From: Melioribacteraceae bacterium
GTDB lineage: Bacteria > Bacteroidota > Ignavibacteria > Ignavibacteriales > Melioribacteraceae
DNA: 6,092 nt
Direction: 5' to 3'
Assembly: GCA_026983755.1 (NCBI GenBank)
Contig: JALSTL010000216.1
Coordinates: 1 to 6,092, forward strand
The position numbers were made by a program, and so were the translations under genes. Every line of letters begins with the position of its first letter. Position 1 is the first letter of the stretch. Shown in pieces: positions 1 to 5,974 of this stretch. The notes under the pieces are model-generated. The model was not told the origin of the DNA and made no database searches. It worked only from the letters and a program-made list of their open reading frames with translations.

Positions 1-857
1 AGTGTAAAACCGTATTGCTTAAAATTTAATTCTGGGTTAAGTATTTCGGTATCGCCAATTTTATTTCCCTGCATTTTATCATTTCTAAAGAAAGTATAAA
101 CAGAACCTTTTAAGTTATTGGTACCACTTTTGGTTACGGTATTAATACCGGCACCGGTAAATCCACCTTCTCTAACATCAAAAGGAGCTATGGATACTTG
201 AACTTGTTCAATAGCATCGTAAGGTAAAGGTTCGGCATTGGATTGACCACCCGGGGAAGGATTATCCAATCCAAAAGGATTATTAAAATAAGAACCATCT
301 ACCGAATAATTATTATATAACCAGTTTTTACCTCCAAAGCTAAAGTTACCGTCACTTCTCGGGTCTAATCTTGTTAAATCACGAGTACTTCTTTTAATAG
401 TCGGTAATGCTTTTACCTCATCCGGATTTATGTAAGTTGATGCACCGGTTCTGTCACTATTCATTAAATCATTCTTTTTAGCGGTAACAACCAATTCATT
501 CAATTTTACCGTTTCCTTGGAAAGTTTAAAATCTAACTTTAATGTTTGACCGATATTCAAATAAATATTTTCTTCTTTTGAAGAATTATAACCAATGTAA
601 GATACGGTTACGGTATAAGGGCCTCCAATACGTAAGTTAGGCAAATTAAAAACACCGTCTCCTCTTGTAGATGCTCCGTATTTTGTTCCGCTGGGTTCAT
701 GAACTGCAATTACATTAGCTCCGGGTAGTGGTTCGCCATTCGAATCGAAAACAAAACCGTATATTTTAGCTGTTGTAACACCTTGGGCGTTTAATACAAT
801 ACTGCTAAAAAACAATAGGGAACTAAATAAAAAAATAAGTAAATGTTGTTTCTTCAT
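1..857 (-). CDS. TonB-dependent outer-membrane receptor with carboxypeptidase-regulatory-like domain (N-terminal part, runs off window)
   Basis: Reading the minus strand from ATG 857-855 gives an open frame of 285 codons with no stop before the window edge. Residues 1-24 are a signal peptide (MKKQ, a hydrophobic core, then LNA before Q25). Residues 30-113 fit a CarboxypepD_reg-like beta-sandwich: IYGFVFDSNGEPLPGANV, later STRGDGVFNLPNL, then YTVTVSYIGY. A short LNELVVTA linker at 119-126 leads into a TonB plug domain with NYSVDG (183-188), AIEQVQV (215-221) and GAGINTVTKSGTN (235-247). QYGFTL at the edge is the usual lead into the beta-barrel. Family knowledge: such Oar/SusC-like receptors import ligands across the outer membrane using TonB-ExbBD energy. 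The ligand cannot be told from this part. The start is supported by GAAAGGAGT at 870-862. It is divergent from the acetyltransferase gene. No odd residues or frame breaks seen. Confidence 0.93.
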   Translation of the reverse strand, partial: MKKQHLLIFLFSSLLFFSSIVLNAQGVTTAKIYGFVFDSNGEPLPGANVIAVHEPSGTKYGASTRGDGVFNLPNLRIGGPYTVTVSYIGYNSSKEENIYLNIGQTLKLDFKLSKETVKLNELVVTAKKNDLMNSDRTGASTYINPDEVKALPTIKRSTRDLTRLDPRSDGNFSFGGKNWLYNNYSVDGSYFNNPFGLDNPSPGGQSNAEPLPYDAIEQVQVSIAPFDVREGGFTGAGINTVTKSGTNNLKGSVYTFFRNDKMQGNKIGDTEILNPELNFKQYGFT

Positions 858-861
858 AAGT

Positions 862-870
862 ACTCCTTTC
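862..870 (-). promoter_or_regulatory. Ribosome binding site of the TonB-dependent receptor
   Basis: GAAAGGAGT on the minus strand ends four bases before the ATG at 857. It is a strong match to the anti-Shine-Dalgarno sequence, stronger than at most genes in this window, and it fixes the receptor start. Confidence 0.75.
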
Positions 871-937
871 TATATTTAGTGGTGATTGAAAAATAATAGT
901 TAATATCGTGCAACTTAAAAAATATTAAATTATTTAC

Positions 938-970
938 CAAATATAATTTTTATTTTATAGAACTTTCCAA
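938..970 (-). promoter_or_regulatory. Bacteroidota-type promoter candidate for the TonB-dependent receptor
   Basis: On the minus strand TTGG (970-967) is followed after 21 bases by TATATTTG (945-938). The second box matches the TAnnTTTG -7 consensus of Bacteroidota primary-sigma promoters, and the spacing is close to the usual 19-21. Transcription would start near 930, giving a leader of about 75 bases before the ATG at 857. The region is very AT-rich, so a chance match is possible; no transcript data support it here. Confidence 0.45.
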
Positions 971-992
971 TTGAACTTTAGTACTCTCATTA

Positions 993-1019
993 AATCTTAA
1001 AAATTTTCCATTTAAGATT
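993..1019. repeat. Perfect 9-bp inverted repeat in the divergent intergenic region
   Basis: AATCTTAAA (993-1001) and TTTAAGATT (1011-1019) are exact reverse complements separated by nine bases. The repeat lies 23 bases upstream of the predicted -33 box of the receptor gene. No T-run follows on either strand, so it is not a typical terminator. An operator for a dimeric regulator is a possible reading, but this is inference. Confidence 0.5.
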
Positions 1020-1158
1020 GGCAAAATTAGTTCTACTTTTCTTTTTATCCATTTTAAACAATCAATTTGGTAATGTTTAATACATTCTTAAAGCTGTAAA
1101 TTTTTCAAAATGTTTTTTTAGAAATTTAGCTTCATCTTATAGAAGTTAAAAAGAATAT

Positions 1159-1174
1159 ATTTTAATATTAAAAT
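1159..1174. repeat. Perfect 16-bp AT-only palindrome upstream of the acetyltransferase gene
   Basis: ATTTTAATATTAAAAT is its own reverse complement and sits 44 bases before the ATG at 1219, where a promoter or operator for the acetyltransferase-glmS unit would be expected. It contains only A and T, so in this composition chance is a serious alternative. Confidence 0.35.
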
Positions 1175-1218
1175 GTTATAAAGGTTGTTTAGTTACTTTT
1201 TTTTCTATTTATTTAAAT

Positions 1219-1947
1219 ATGAAAAATTTAGAAGACGAGATTTTTGCGGAAAATAAATTAACCGCATTGGCGCAAAGTGTTTTTGAAGAAGCAAAAGCTT
1301 TAGGATTTGGACCATCGGATTATGTAAAACTAGTTAGTTCAATATTGGATTTTACTCCGCTTAAAACTGAAAACAAAATTACCGATAATGATGGAACTAA
1401 AATAAAATTATCGGATGTAAATAAACTTCCAATCATTAGTAAAAATTTGATAATAAGGAAATATGAAAAAGAAACCGATAAGGAAGTTTTAAAAAAATGG
1501 TTAATCGATGAAAAAAGTAAACTGTTTTTACTTTCAAGAACGTCCGATAGTGATTTAAATATAGATAACTTGGATAATAACGAAACCAATTTATTCGGCT
1601 TGGTAACATTAAAAAACAATTTACCAATTGGTTTACTAGCATTACTAAACATAGATAAAAAAAATAAAAAAGCCGAAATGCGTAAACTTATTGGAAATTC
1701 TCAATATCGAGGTAGAGGTTTTGCTAAAGAGGCTACACGCTTATGGATTGATTATTGTACCAATGTTTATAACTTAAATAAAATATATATTAACACATTG
1801 GAAATAAATATTCAAAATATTTCGCTTAACAGACGTTTGGGTTTTAAAATTGAAGGAGTACTGAAAAACGAATGTAATATAAACGGAAAACCTTTTGATG
1901 TTTTTAGAATGGCGTACTATATAAATAAAAATAAAGAAAAATCTTAA
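1219..1947 (+). CDS. GNAT family N-acetyltransferase (RimJ/RimL-like) with an extra N-terminal helical region
   Basis: This 242-residue protein has its GNAT fold at about residues 77-234. It opens with LIIRKYEKETDKEVLKKW. The acetyl-CoA pyrophosphate loop is Q162-Y-R-G165-R-G167-F-A, a full Q-x-x-G-x-G match. The C-terminal part has NRRLGFKIEGVL (204-215) and a GKPFDVFRMAYY ending (223-234), typical of Acetyltransf_3/RimJ-RimL/PseH-like enzymes that acetylate amino groups of proteins or sugars. Residues 1-50, with LTALAQSVFEEAKALGF (14-30) and DYVKLVSSILDF (34-45), look helical and are not part of the GNAT fold; I do not recognise them. A Lys/Asn/Asp-rich linker (50-75) follows. There is no Shine-Dalgarno sequence before the ATG; the upstream run is T/A-rich. 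The stop lies 13 bases before glmS, so the two are probably one transcript. That context suggests an amino-sugar substrate, but the substrate is unknown and a ribosomal or other protein target is equally possible. Confidence 0.85.
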   Translation: MKNLEDEIFAENKLTALAQSVFEEAKALGFGPSDYVKLVSSILDFTPLKTENKITDNDGTKIKLSDVNKLPIISKNLIIRKYEKETDKEVLKKWLIDEKSKLFLLSRTSDSDLNIDNLDNNETNLFGLVTLKNNLPIGLLALLNIDKKNKKAEMRKLIGNSQYRGRGFAKEATRLWIDYCTNVYNLNKIYINTLEINIQNISLNRRLGFKIEGVLKNECNINGKPFDVFRMAYYINKNKEKS

Positions 1948-1952
1948 AGGAG
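1948..1952 (+). promoter_or_regulatory. Ribosome binding site of glmS
   Basis: AGGAG within AAAGGAGAA lies eight bases before the glmS ATG and directly touches the TAA of the upstream acetyltransferase gene. Such placement favours translation of glmS from the same mRNA, with possible coupling. Confidence 0.75.
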
Positions 1953-1960
1953 AATTTTTT

Positions 1961-3793
1961 ATGTGTGGAATTGTAGGATATATTGGAGAAGAAAACTGTG
2001 TTCCAATAATTATAACCGGATTGAAAAGATTAGAATACAGAGGATACGATTCTGCAGGAATAGGAATGGTAATTAATGATAAATGTTATATACAAAAAAG
2101 CGTTGGAAAAGTAGCTAAATTGGAAGAATATTTAGATACAAGTTCGGTAAGTTCAACAATAGGTATTGGACATACAAGATGGGCAACTCACGGCGGACCA
2201 AGTGAAGAAAATGCTCATCCCCATTTTAATGAAGATAGAACTATTTCTTTAATTCATAACGGGATTATCGAAAATTATTCCGTACTAAAAAAAGAACTAT
2301 TAGCCGAAGGCTATCAATTTGTTAGTGAAACAGATACGGAAGTAATTGTTCATTTAATCGATAAATTTGTAAAAAAAGGAAATTCTCTATTTAGAGCCAC
2401 TCGCAAAGCATTGGCAGAAGTAGAAGGAGCCTACGGTTTATGTGTTATTTCAAGCAATGAACCTGATAAAATTGTAGTTGCCAGAAAAGGTTCGCCTTTG
2501 GTTATTGGTATAGGTAACGGTGCTAATTTTGTAGCTTCGGATGTAACTCCTTTAATTGAACACACAAGCAAAGTTATTTATTTGGACGATAACGAAGTGG
2601 CCGAAGTTTATAAAGACAGAATAAAAACAAAAACCATAGCCGATGAAGAAATAATTAAAGAAATTCAAGAAGTAAAAATGAATTTGGATGAAATTAGTAA
2701 AGGCGGTTATAAACACTTTATGTTAAAAGAAATTATGGAACAACCGGATTCCATAATGAATTCTATGAGAGGAAGATTTTTATACGAATACGGAACCGCC
2801 AGATTAGGAGGTTTAAGAGGTGTTAAAGAAAGAATTGCAAACTCCAAAAGAATAATTATATCGGCTTGCGGAACATCTTGGCACGCCGGATTAGTAGGCG
2901 AATATATGTTAGAACAATTTACCGGCATACCCGTAGAAGTTGAATATGCATCCGAATTCAGATATCGTAATCCAATTGTTAATAAAGACGATACAATGAT
3001 ATTTATATCTCAAAGCGGAGAAACAGCCGATACACTTGCCGCTATGCTCGAAGCAAAACGAAGGGGTGCTTTGGTATTGGGTTTGGTAAACGGCGTTGGA
3101 AGTTCTATTGCAAGAGAAAGCGATGCCGGTGTTTATATTCATGCCGGTCCCGAAATTGGTGTTGCTTCTACCAAAGCATTTACTTCTCAATTAATAGTTT
3201 TGGCTCTTGTTACTTTATTAATTGCCCGAAAAAAACACATGAGCGAAACCGACGGGAAAAAAATAATTGAAGAAATGGAAAAAATACCGGCCAAGGTTAA
3301 TGAAATTTTAAAATTGAATAATCAAATAGAAAAAATTGCAGAAGAATTTGTCGATTCGAAAAATTTTCTCTATTTAGGTCGCGGATATAATTTCCCGGTT
3401 GCATTGGAAGGAGCATTAAAGTTAAAAGAAATTTCTTATATTCATGCCGAAGGATATCCGGCTGCAGAAATGAAACACGGACCAATTGCACTTATAGATG
3501 AAAATATGCCTGCAATATTTCTTGCTCCTAAAGATTCCGTTTACGATAAAATTATTAGTAACATAGAAGAAGTAAAAGCAAGAAAAGGAAAAATTATAGC
3601 TATCGCTTCTGTTAATGATAATCAAATTGATTCGTTAGTTGATTATACAATTAAAATACCCGATACAATTAGAATGTTAATGCCTATTCTGAATGTTATT
3701 CCATTACAATTACTTTCATATCACATAGCCGTTAAAAAAGGTTTGGATGTGGATCAACCGAGAAATTTAGCTAAAAGTGTTACTGTGGAATAA
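1961..3793 (+). CDS. glmS: Glutamine--fructose-6-phosphate aminotransferase (isomerizing), glucosamine-6-phosphate synthase
   Basis: GlmS converts fructose-6-phosphate and glutamine to glucosamine-6-phosphate and glutamate, the entry step to UDP-GlcNAc for peptidoglycan and LPS, in the cytoplasm. The 610-residue length equals that of typical bacterial GlmS. The N-terminal Ntn glutaminase domain has the nucleophile C2 after Met removal (MCGIVGYIG), GHTRWATHG (70-78), HNGIIEN (99-105) and SETDTE with D125. Two SIS sugar-isomerase domains follow: CGTSWHAG from C303, SQSGET at 350-355, STKAFTSQL from S403, then EGALKLKE with E483, K487 and E490, and KHGP with H506. The C-terminal tail DQPRNLAKSVTVE carries K605, the Schiff-base lysine. 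All catalytic residues I can place by recall of the E. coli enzyme are present. It follows the GNAT gene by 13 bases and is closed by an intrinsic terminator. No glmS ribozyme is seen upstream, as expected outside Firmicutes. Confidence 0.98.
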   Translation: MCGIVGYIGEENCVPIIITGLKRLEYRGYDSAGIGMVINDKCYIQKSVGKVAKLEEYLDTSSVSSTIGIGHTRWATHGGPSEENAHPHFNEDRTISLIHNGIIENYSVLKKELLAEGYQFVSETDTEVIVHLIDKFVKKGNSLFRATRKALAEVEGAYGLCVISSNEPDKIVVARKGSPLVIGIGNGANFVASDVTPLIEHTSKVIYLDDNEVAEVYKDRIKTKTIADEEIIKEIQEVKMNLDEISKGGYKHFMLKEIMEQPDSIMNSMRGRFLYEYGTARLGGLRGVKERIANSKRIIISACGTSWHAGLVGEYMLEQFTGIPVEVEYASEFRYRNPIVNKDDTMIFISQSGETADTLAAMLEAKRRGALVLGLVNGVGSSIARESDAGVYIHAGPEIGVASTKAFTSQLIVLALVTLLIARKKHMSETDGKKIIEEMEKIPAKVNEILKLNNQIEKIAEEFVDSKNFLYLGRGYNFPVALEGALKLKEISYIHAEGYPAAEMKHGPIALIDENMPAIFLAPKDSVYDKIISNIEEVKARKGKIIAIASVNDNQIDSLVDYTIKIPDTIRMLMPILNVIPLQLLSYHIAVKKGLDVDQPRNLAKSVTVE

Positions 3794-3800
3794 TTTTCAC

Positions 3801-3831
3801 TTGCTAAATTTCTGTATGAAAACTATATTTT
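3801..3831 (+). promoter_or_regulatory. Candidate promoter for the carbamate kinase gene, lying before the glmS terminator
   Basis: TTG (3801-3803), a 20-base spacer and TATATTTT (3824-3831) match the Bacteroidota TTG/TAnnTTTG pattern in all but the last base of the -7 box. Transcription would begin near 3838, so the hairpin at 3853-3876 would lie in the leader of the carbamate kinase mRNA. The sequence is AT-rich and the match may be chance. Confidence 0.3.
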
Positions 3832-3852
3832 AATGAATAAAAAGTAAATTTT

Positions 3853-3884
3853 ATGACCGTCGGTTTTGGCGGTCATTCTTTTTT
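3853..3884 (+). terminator. Intrinsic terminator after glmS
   Basis: ATGACCGTC (3853-3861) pairs with GGCGGTCAT (3868-3876), nine pairs with one T-G wobble, around a six-base GGTTTT loop. TCTTTTTT follows at 3877-3884. The GC-rich stem stands out in this AT-rich spacer. It lies 59 bases after the glmS stop and only 24 bases before the next ATG. Confidence 0.88.
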
Positions 3885-3908
3885 ATTTTAAAATTTAATG
3901 AGAATTTT

Positions 3909-4853
3909 ATGAAAAAAAAATTAGCGGTTGTTGCCTTCGGAGGTAATGCTTTATTGCGCGGCAATGAAATCGGAACAATAGAACAACAAGAAAAACATAC
4001 TTTTGAAACTTGCAAACAACTGGTGGGCCTTCTTAAAAATAATTATAATATCATAATTACACATGGAAACGGTCCGCAAGTAGGAAATATTTTATTACGG
4101 AATGAAGCCGGTTATGAAAAATATAAAATTCCTCAAATGCCTATGGATATTTGCGTAGCTGATTCTCAAGGTGGAATAGGTTATATGATAGAAAGACAAA
4201 TGAGAAATGTTTTGAATGAAGAAAAAATGAAAAAAGATGTAATTACTTTGGTAACACAAGTTTTGGTAGATAAAAATGATCCCGCATTTGAAAATCCAAC
4301 TAAACCCGTTGGTGCGTTCTATCTAAAAGAGGAGGCGGATTTATTGGCTAAAGCAAATAATTGGGTTTTTAAAAAAGATCCCAGAAACAGAGGATGGAGA
4401 AAAGTGGTTGCATCGCCGGCTCCAATAGAAGTAATGAATAATAAAGTTATAAAATCATTAGCAAACAAAGGGAAAATTGTTATTGCCGTTGGAGGAGGTG
4501 GTGTTCCTGTATATAAACACAGTAATGGTTATCTAGAAGCCATCGAAGCTGTAATTGATAAAGATTTGGCTTCTTCACTTTTGGCAAAAGAAATTTCCGC
4601 CGATGCTTTTTATATTATTACCGATGTTCCCAAAGTGTATATTAACTTTAATAAAAAAAATCAAAAAGCTCTGGGGAAAATAAAAGTTAGTAAAGTGCAA
4701 AAGTATTTGGAACAAGGAGAATTTGCCGCCGGAAGTATGGCTCCTAAAATAAAAGCCGCAATAAATTTTGTTAAAAACGGTGGAAAAGAAAGTGTTATTA
4801 CTGATGCAGAAAGTATTAACAAAAAAAATTGCGGAACAAGAATTGTAACTTAA
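3909..4853 (+). CDS. arcC: Carbamate kinase
   Basis: Carbamate kinase transfers phosphate between carbamoyl phosphate and ADP, giving ATP, CO2 and ammonia in catabolism; it is a cytoplasmic amino-acid-kinase-fold enzyme. The 314-residue length is usual for the family. Motifs in order: AFGGNAL (9-15), ITHGNGPQVGN (50-60), ADSQGGIGYMI (84-94), the family-specific PTKPVG (130-135) in the lid, WRKVVASPAP (163-172), AVGGGGVPV (193-201), IDKDLASSLLA (216-226), TDVPKVY (238-244) and FAAGSMAPKIKAA (272-284). PTKPVG and the GSMAPK block separate it from UMP, glutamate-5- and acetylglutamate kinases. The start has only a weak GAGA ribosome site; another ATG at 3898 is out of frame. No arcA, arcB or arginine/ornithine antiporter gene is beside it, so the pathway supplying carbamoyl phosphate is not evident. 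The gene is separated from glmS by a terminator and is convergent with the nuclease gene. Confidence 0.95.
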   Translation: MKKKLAVVAFGGNALLRGNEIGTIEQQEKHTFETCKQLVGLLKNNYNIIITHGNGPQVGNILLRNEAGYEKYKIPQMPMDICVADSQGGIGYMIERQMRNVLNEEKMKKDVITLVTQVLVDKNDPAFENPTKPVGAFYLKEEADLLAKANNWVFKKDPRNRGWRKVVASPAPIEVMNNKVIKSLANKGKIVIAVGGGGVPVYKHSNGYLEAIEAVIDKDLASSLLAKEISADAFYIITDVPKVYINFNKKNQKALGKIKVSKVQKYLEQGEFAAGSMAPKIKAAINFVKNGGKESVITDAESINKKNCGTRIVT

Positions 4854-5086
4854 ACCCGAATTATATAATAGAAAAACAGAATAGCTCTAAACTATACTAA
4901 TATAAAAGTAATTATTCTAAAGTAAAGCATTAGGACTGATTAAGTTAAAAAGCCTCTTTAAATTATTGCACATTAGAGTATTATAAACAATATATAAATT
5001 CTAATGATAATTTTATTAAAGTTATTCTAATTTAGATTGTATTAGTTTGATAATATTATTGATTTTATTTGCAATTGAATAAAATG
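4854..5086. other. AT-rich convergent spacer between the carbamate kinase and nuclease genes
   Basis: No ORF or RNA gene is seen. Two weak hairpins may serve as terminators. One pairs CATTAGAG (4971-4978) with TTCTAATG (4999-5006), with one wobble. The other is a perfect 8-bp AT pair, ATTTTATT (5062-5069) with AATAAAAT (5078-5085), just two bases past the nuclease stop. Neither has a GC-rich stem plus a clean T-run, so termination here may be weak or factor-dependent. Confidence 0.4.
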
Positions 5087-5482
5087 TTAAAGTCTTTCCA
5101 ACACTATTTTAGACTTGGAAAATAATAAATGTGAAACACATGAATTACAATCCGAATTACCAAAATGTTTTATGGGATAAGTGAGGTTAAATAGATTTTC
5201 AATTTCAGAAACCAAAATACATTCAAATTTTTTTTGTTTACTTTTGAAAGTAAAAATACGTTTAAGTTTAAAGTTATTATTCGTCGTTAAATAATCAATA
5301 TGCCAATGTAAATTTTTCTCTTTCCTCTTATGTCGTTCAATTCGTTGATATAAATTTTTTTGTGCACTTCCCACATAATAGTAATAACCTTTTGCAAAAT
5401 TCATTGCACCGAATTTTTTATGCGTAATTTGAGTACGTTCTTTGCAATATAATTCTAAAATATAAATACCGGAGTTACTAAT
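5087..5482 (-). CDS. GIY-YIG nuclease of the Uri/DUF123 type, apparently with a non-AUG start
   Basis: The frame closes at TAA 5089-5087 and encodes a compact single GIY-YIG domain. It shows GIYILEL near its start, GYYYYVGSA about 27 residues later, Q-R-I-E-R-H-K-R-K-E-K carrying the expected catalytic Arg, then LHWHIDYL, a C-x4-E pair, and a closing FGNSDCNSCVSHLLF. The LHWHIDYL and G-x-SDC...SHL blocks are hallmarks of the DUF123/Uri endonuclease group, whose cellular role is poorly known. No ATG precedes the GIY motif; the first in-frame ATG falls after it. I place the start at ATT 5482-5480, nine bases after AAGGAG (5497-5492) and overlapping by one base the TAG of the upstream lipoprotein gene. 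Other options are ATA at 5485 (six bases after AAGGAG) or TTG at 5524, which has no ribosome site and would overlap the lipoprotein gene by 47 bases. Probably co-transcribed with that gene. Confidence 0.85.
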   Translation of the reverse strand: MSNSGIYILELYCKERTQITHKKFGAMNFAKGYYYYVGSAQKNLYQRIERHKRKEKNLHWHIDYLTTNNNFKLKRIFTFKSKQKKFECILVSEIENLFNLTYPIKHFGNSDCNSCVSHLLFSKSKIVLERL

Positions 5483-5885
5483 TATTATCAGCTCCTTCTT
5501 TAATCCAAGTTCTAATTCCTTCAATTTGATTACGAGTTAAAGGTGTAACCGGAGCACCAATCGGCGGCATCGGATTTGCTCCAGAAATTCCTTCTATGGC
5601 CCAAACCAATCTGCTGTTTTCCGGTTGGAATGGAAATACAACGGAAGGATCGGAAACAGCTCCGTTCCAAGTAGTCAAATCAATTCCACCGGCAAAATCC
5701 TGACTATTATGGCATCCGCTGTTATTACACTTATAGTTAAATATTGGTTGGATATATTTATTATAACTAACATTTTCCGAAGGAATCATTATGTTATCTA
5801 TTTGATTTGTGTTTAATGTGTCATCACAACTAATATTCAGTAATACTAAAAAAAATAAAAACAAGAAAACAATTTTATTATTCAT
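5478..5885 (-). CDS. Cytochrome-c-like lipoprotein with a C-x4-C-H haem motif
   Basis: This 135-residue protein starts with a hydrophobic signal (5-19) ending in LLNIS-C20, a lipobox-like site with Asn rather than the usual Leu at -3, then DD. Residues 41-59 read YNKYIQPIFNYKCNNSGCH: the haem motif is C53-x4-C58-H59, a variant of C-x2-C-H. GGIDL (66-70), NPMPPIG with M106 as a likely distal ligand (104-110), and a QIEGIRTWIKEGADNN end (120-135) match small c-type cytochrome-like domains common in Bacteroidota, where IF..C..CH and MPP..I..WI..GA are shared. It is likely exported and lipid-anchored; a role in electron transfer is inferred, and haem attachment is unproven. The ATG at 5885 has only a weak AGG upstream. 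It is divergent from the phosphatase-like gene (89-base gap) and is followed directly by the nuclease frame. Confidence 0.82.
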   Translation of the reverse strand: MNNKIVFLFLFFLVLLNISCDDTLNTNQIDNIMIPSENVSYNKYIQPIFNYKCNNSGCHNSQDFAGGIDLTTWNGAVSDPSVVFPFQPENSRLVWAIEGISGANPMPPIGAPVTPLTRNQIEGIRTWIKEGADNN

Positions 5886-5965
5886 TAAAACCTAATTTTA
5901 TTATTTTAATAAATCTAATTATCTTTTTTATTTCATACAATATAAAAATCATTTCTGTTATTAGC

Positions 5966-5969
5966 GGAG
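5966..5969 (+). promoter_or_regulatory. Ribosome binding site of the secreted phosphatase-like gene
   Basis: GGAG lies five bases before the ATG at 5975. It supports this start over ATGs further in. No clear TAnnTTTG box was found for either gene in the 89-base divergent gap 5886-5974. Confidence 0.6.
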
Positions 5970-5974
5970 TTATT

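Larger units (their letters stand above)
858..1218. other. Divergent intergenic region, receptor to acetyltransferase
   Basis: This 361-base stretch separates the start of the minus-strand receptor from the start of the plus-strand acetyltransferase. It holds the receptor ribosome site and promoter candidate, a 9-bp inverted repeat (993-1019) and a 16-bp palindrome (1159-1174). I found no credible small ORF, tRNA or riboswitch. On the plus strand no box matches TAnnTTTG with a properly spaced TTG, so the promoter of the acetyltransferase-glmS unit remains unplaced. No glmS ribozyme-like structure is visible. Confidence 0.6.

Noticed and set aside
1320..1652. Minus-strand open frames inside the acetyltransferase gene
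   Set aside because: They lie antisense to a gene with clear GNAT motifs, show no family features and have no ribosome site.
1881..1960. glmS ribozyme upstream of glmS
   Set aside because: The upstream sequence is coding for the acetyltransferase and none of the conserved ribozyme core is visible; the ribozyme is mainly a Firmicutes feature.
2707..3625. Several minus-strand open frames of 64-93 codons across glmS
   Set aside because: All are antisense to fully conserved GlmS sequence; their composition looks like reverse-read coding DNA.
3816..3848. Tiny ORFs (five and four codons) between glmS and the terminator, as a possible leader peptide
   Set aside because: Both lack a ribosome site and show no run of regulatory codons; such short frames are expected by chance in AT-rich DNA.
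4910..5035. Three copies of ATTCTAA-like words in the convergent spacer
   Set aside because: They are irregularly spaced, short and AT-rich; there is no array structure or flanking duplication pointing to a repeat element.
5625..5816. Plus-strand 63-codon frame across the cytochrome-like gene
   Set aside because: The opposite strand carries a signal peptide, haem motif and conserved C-terminus, so this is a shadow frame.
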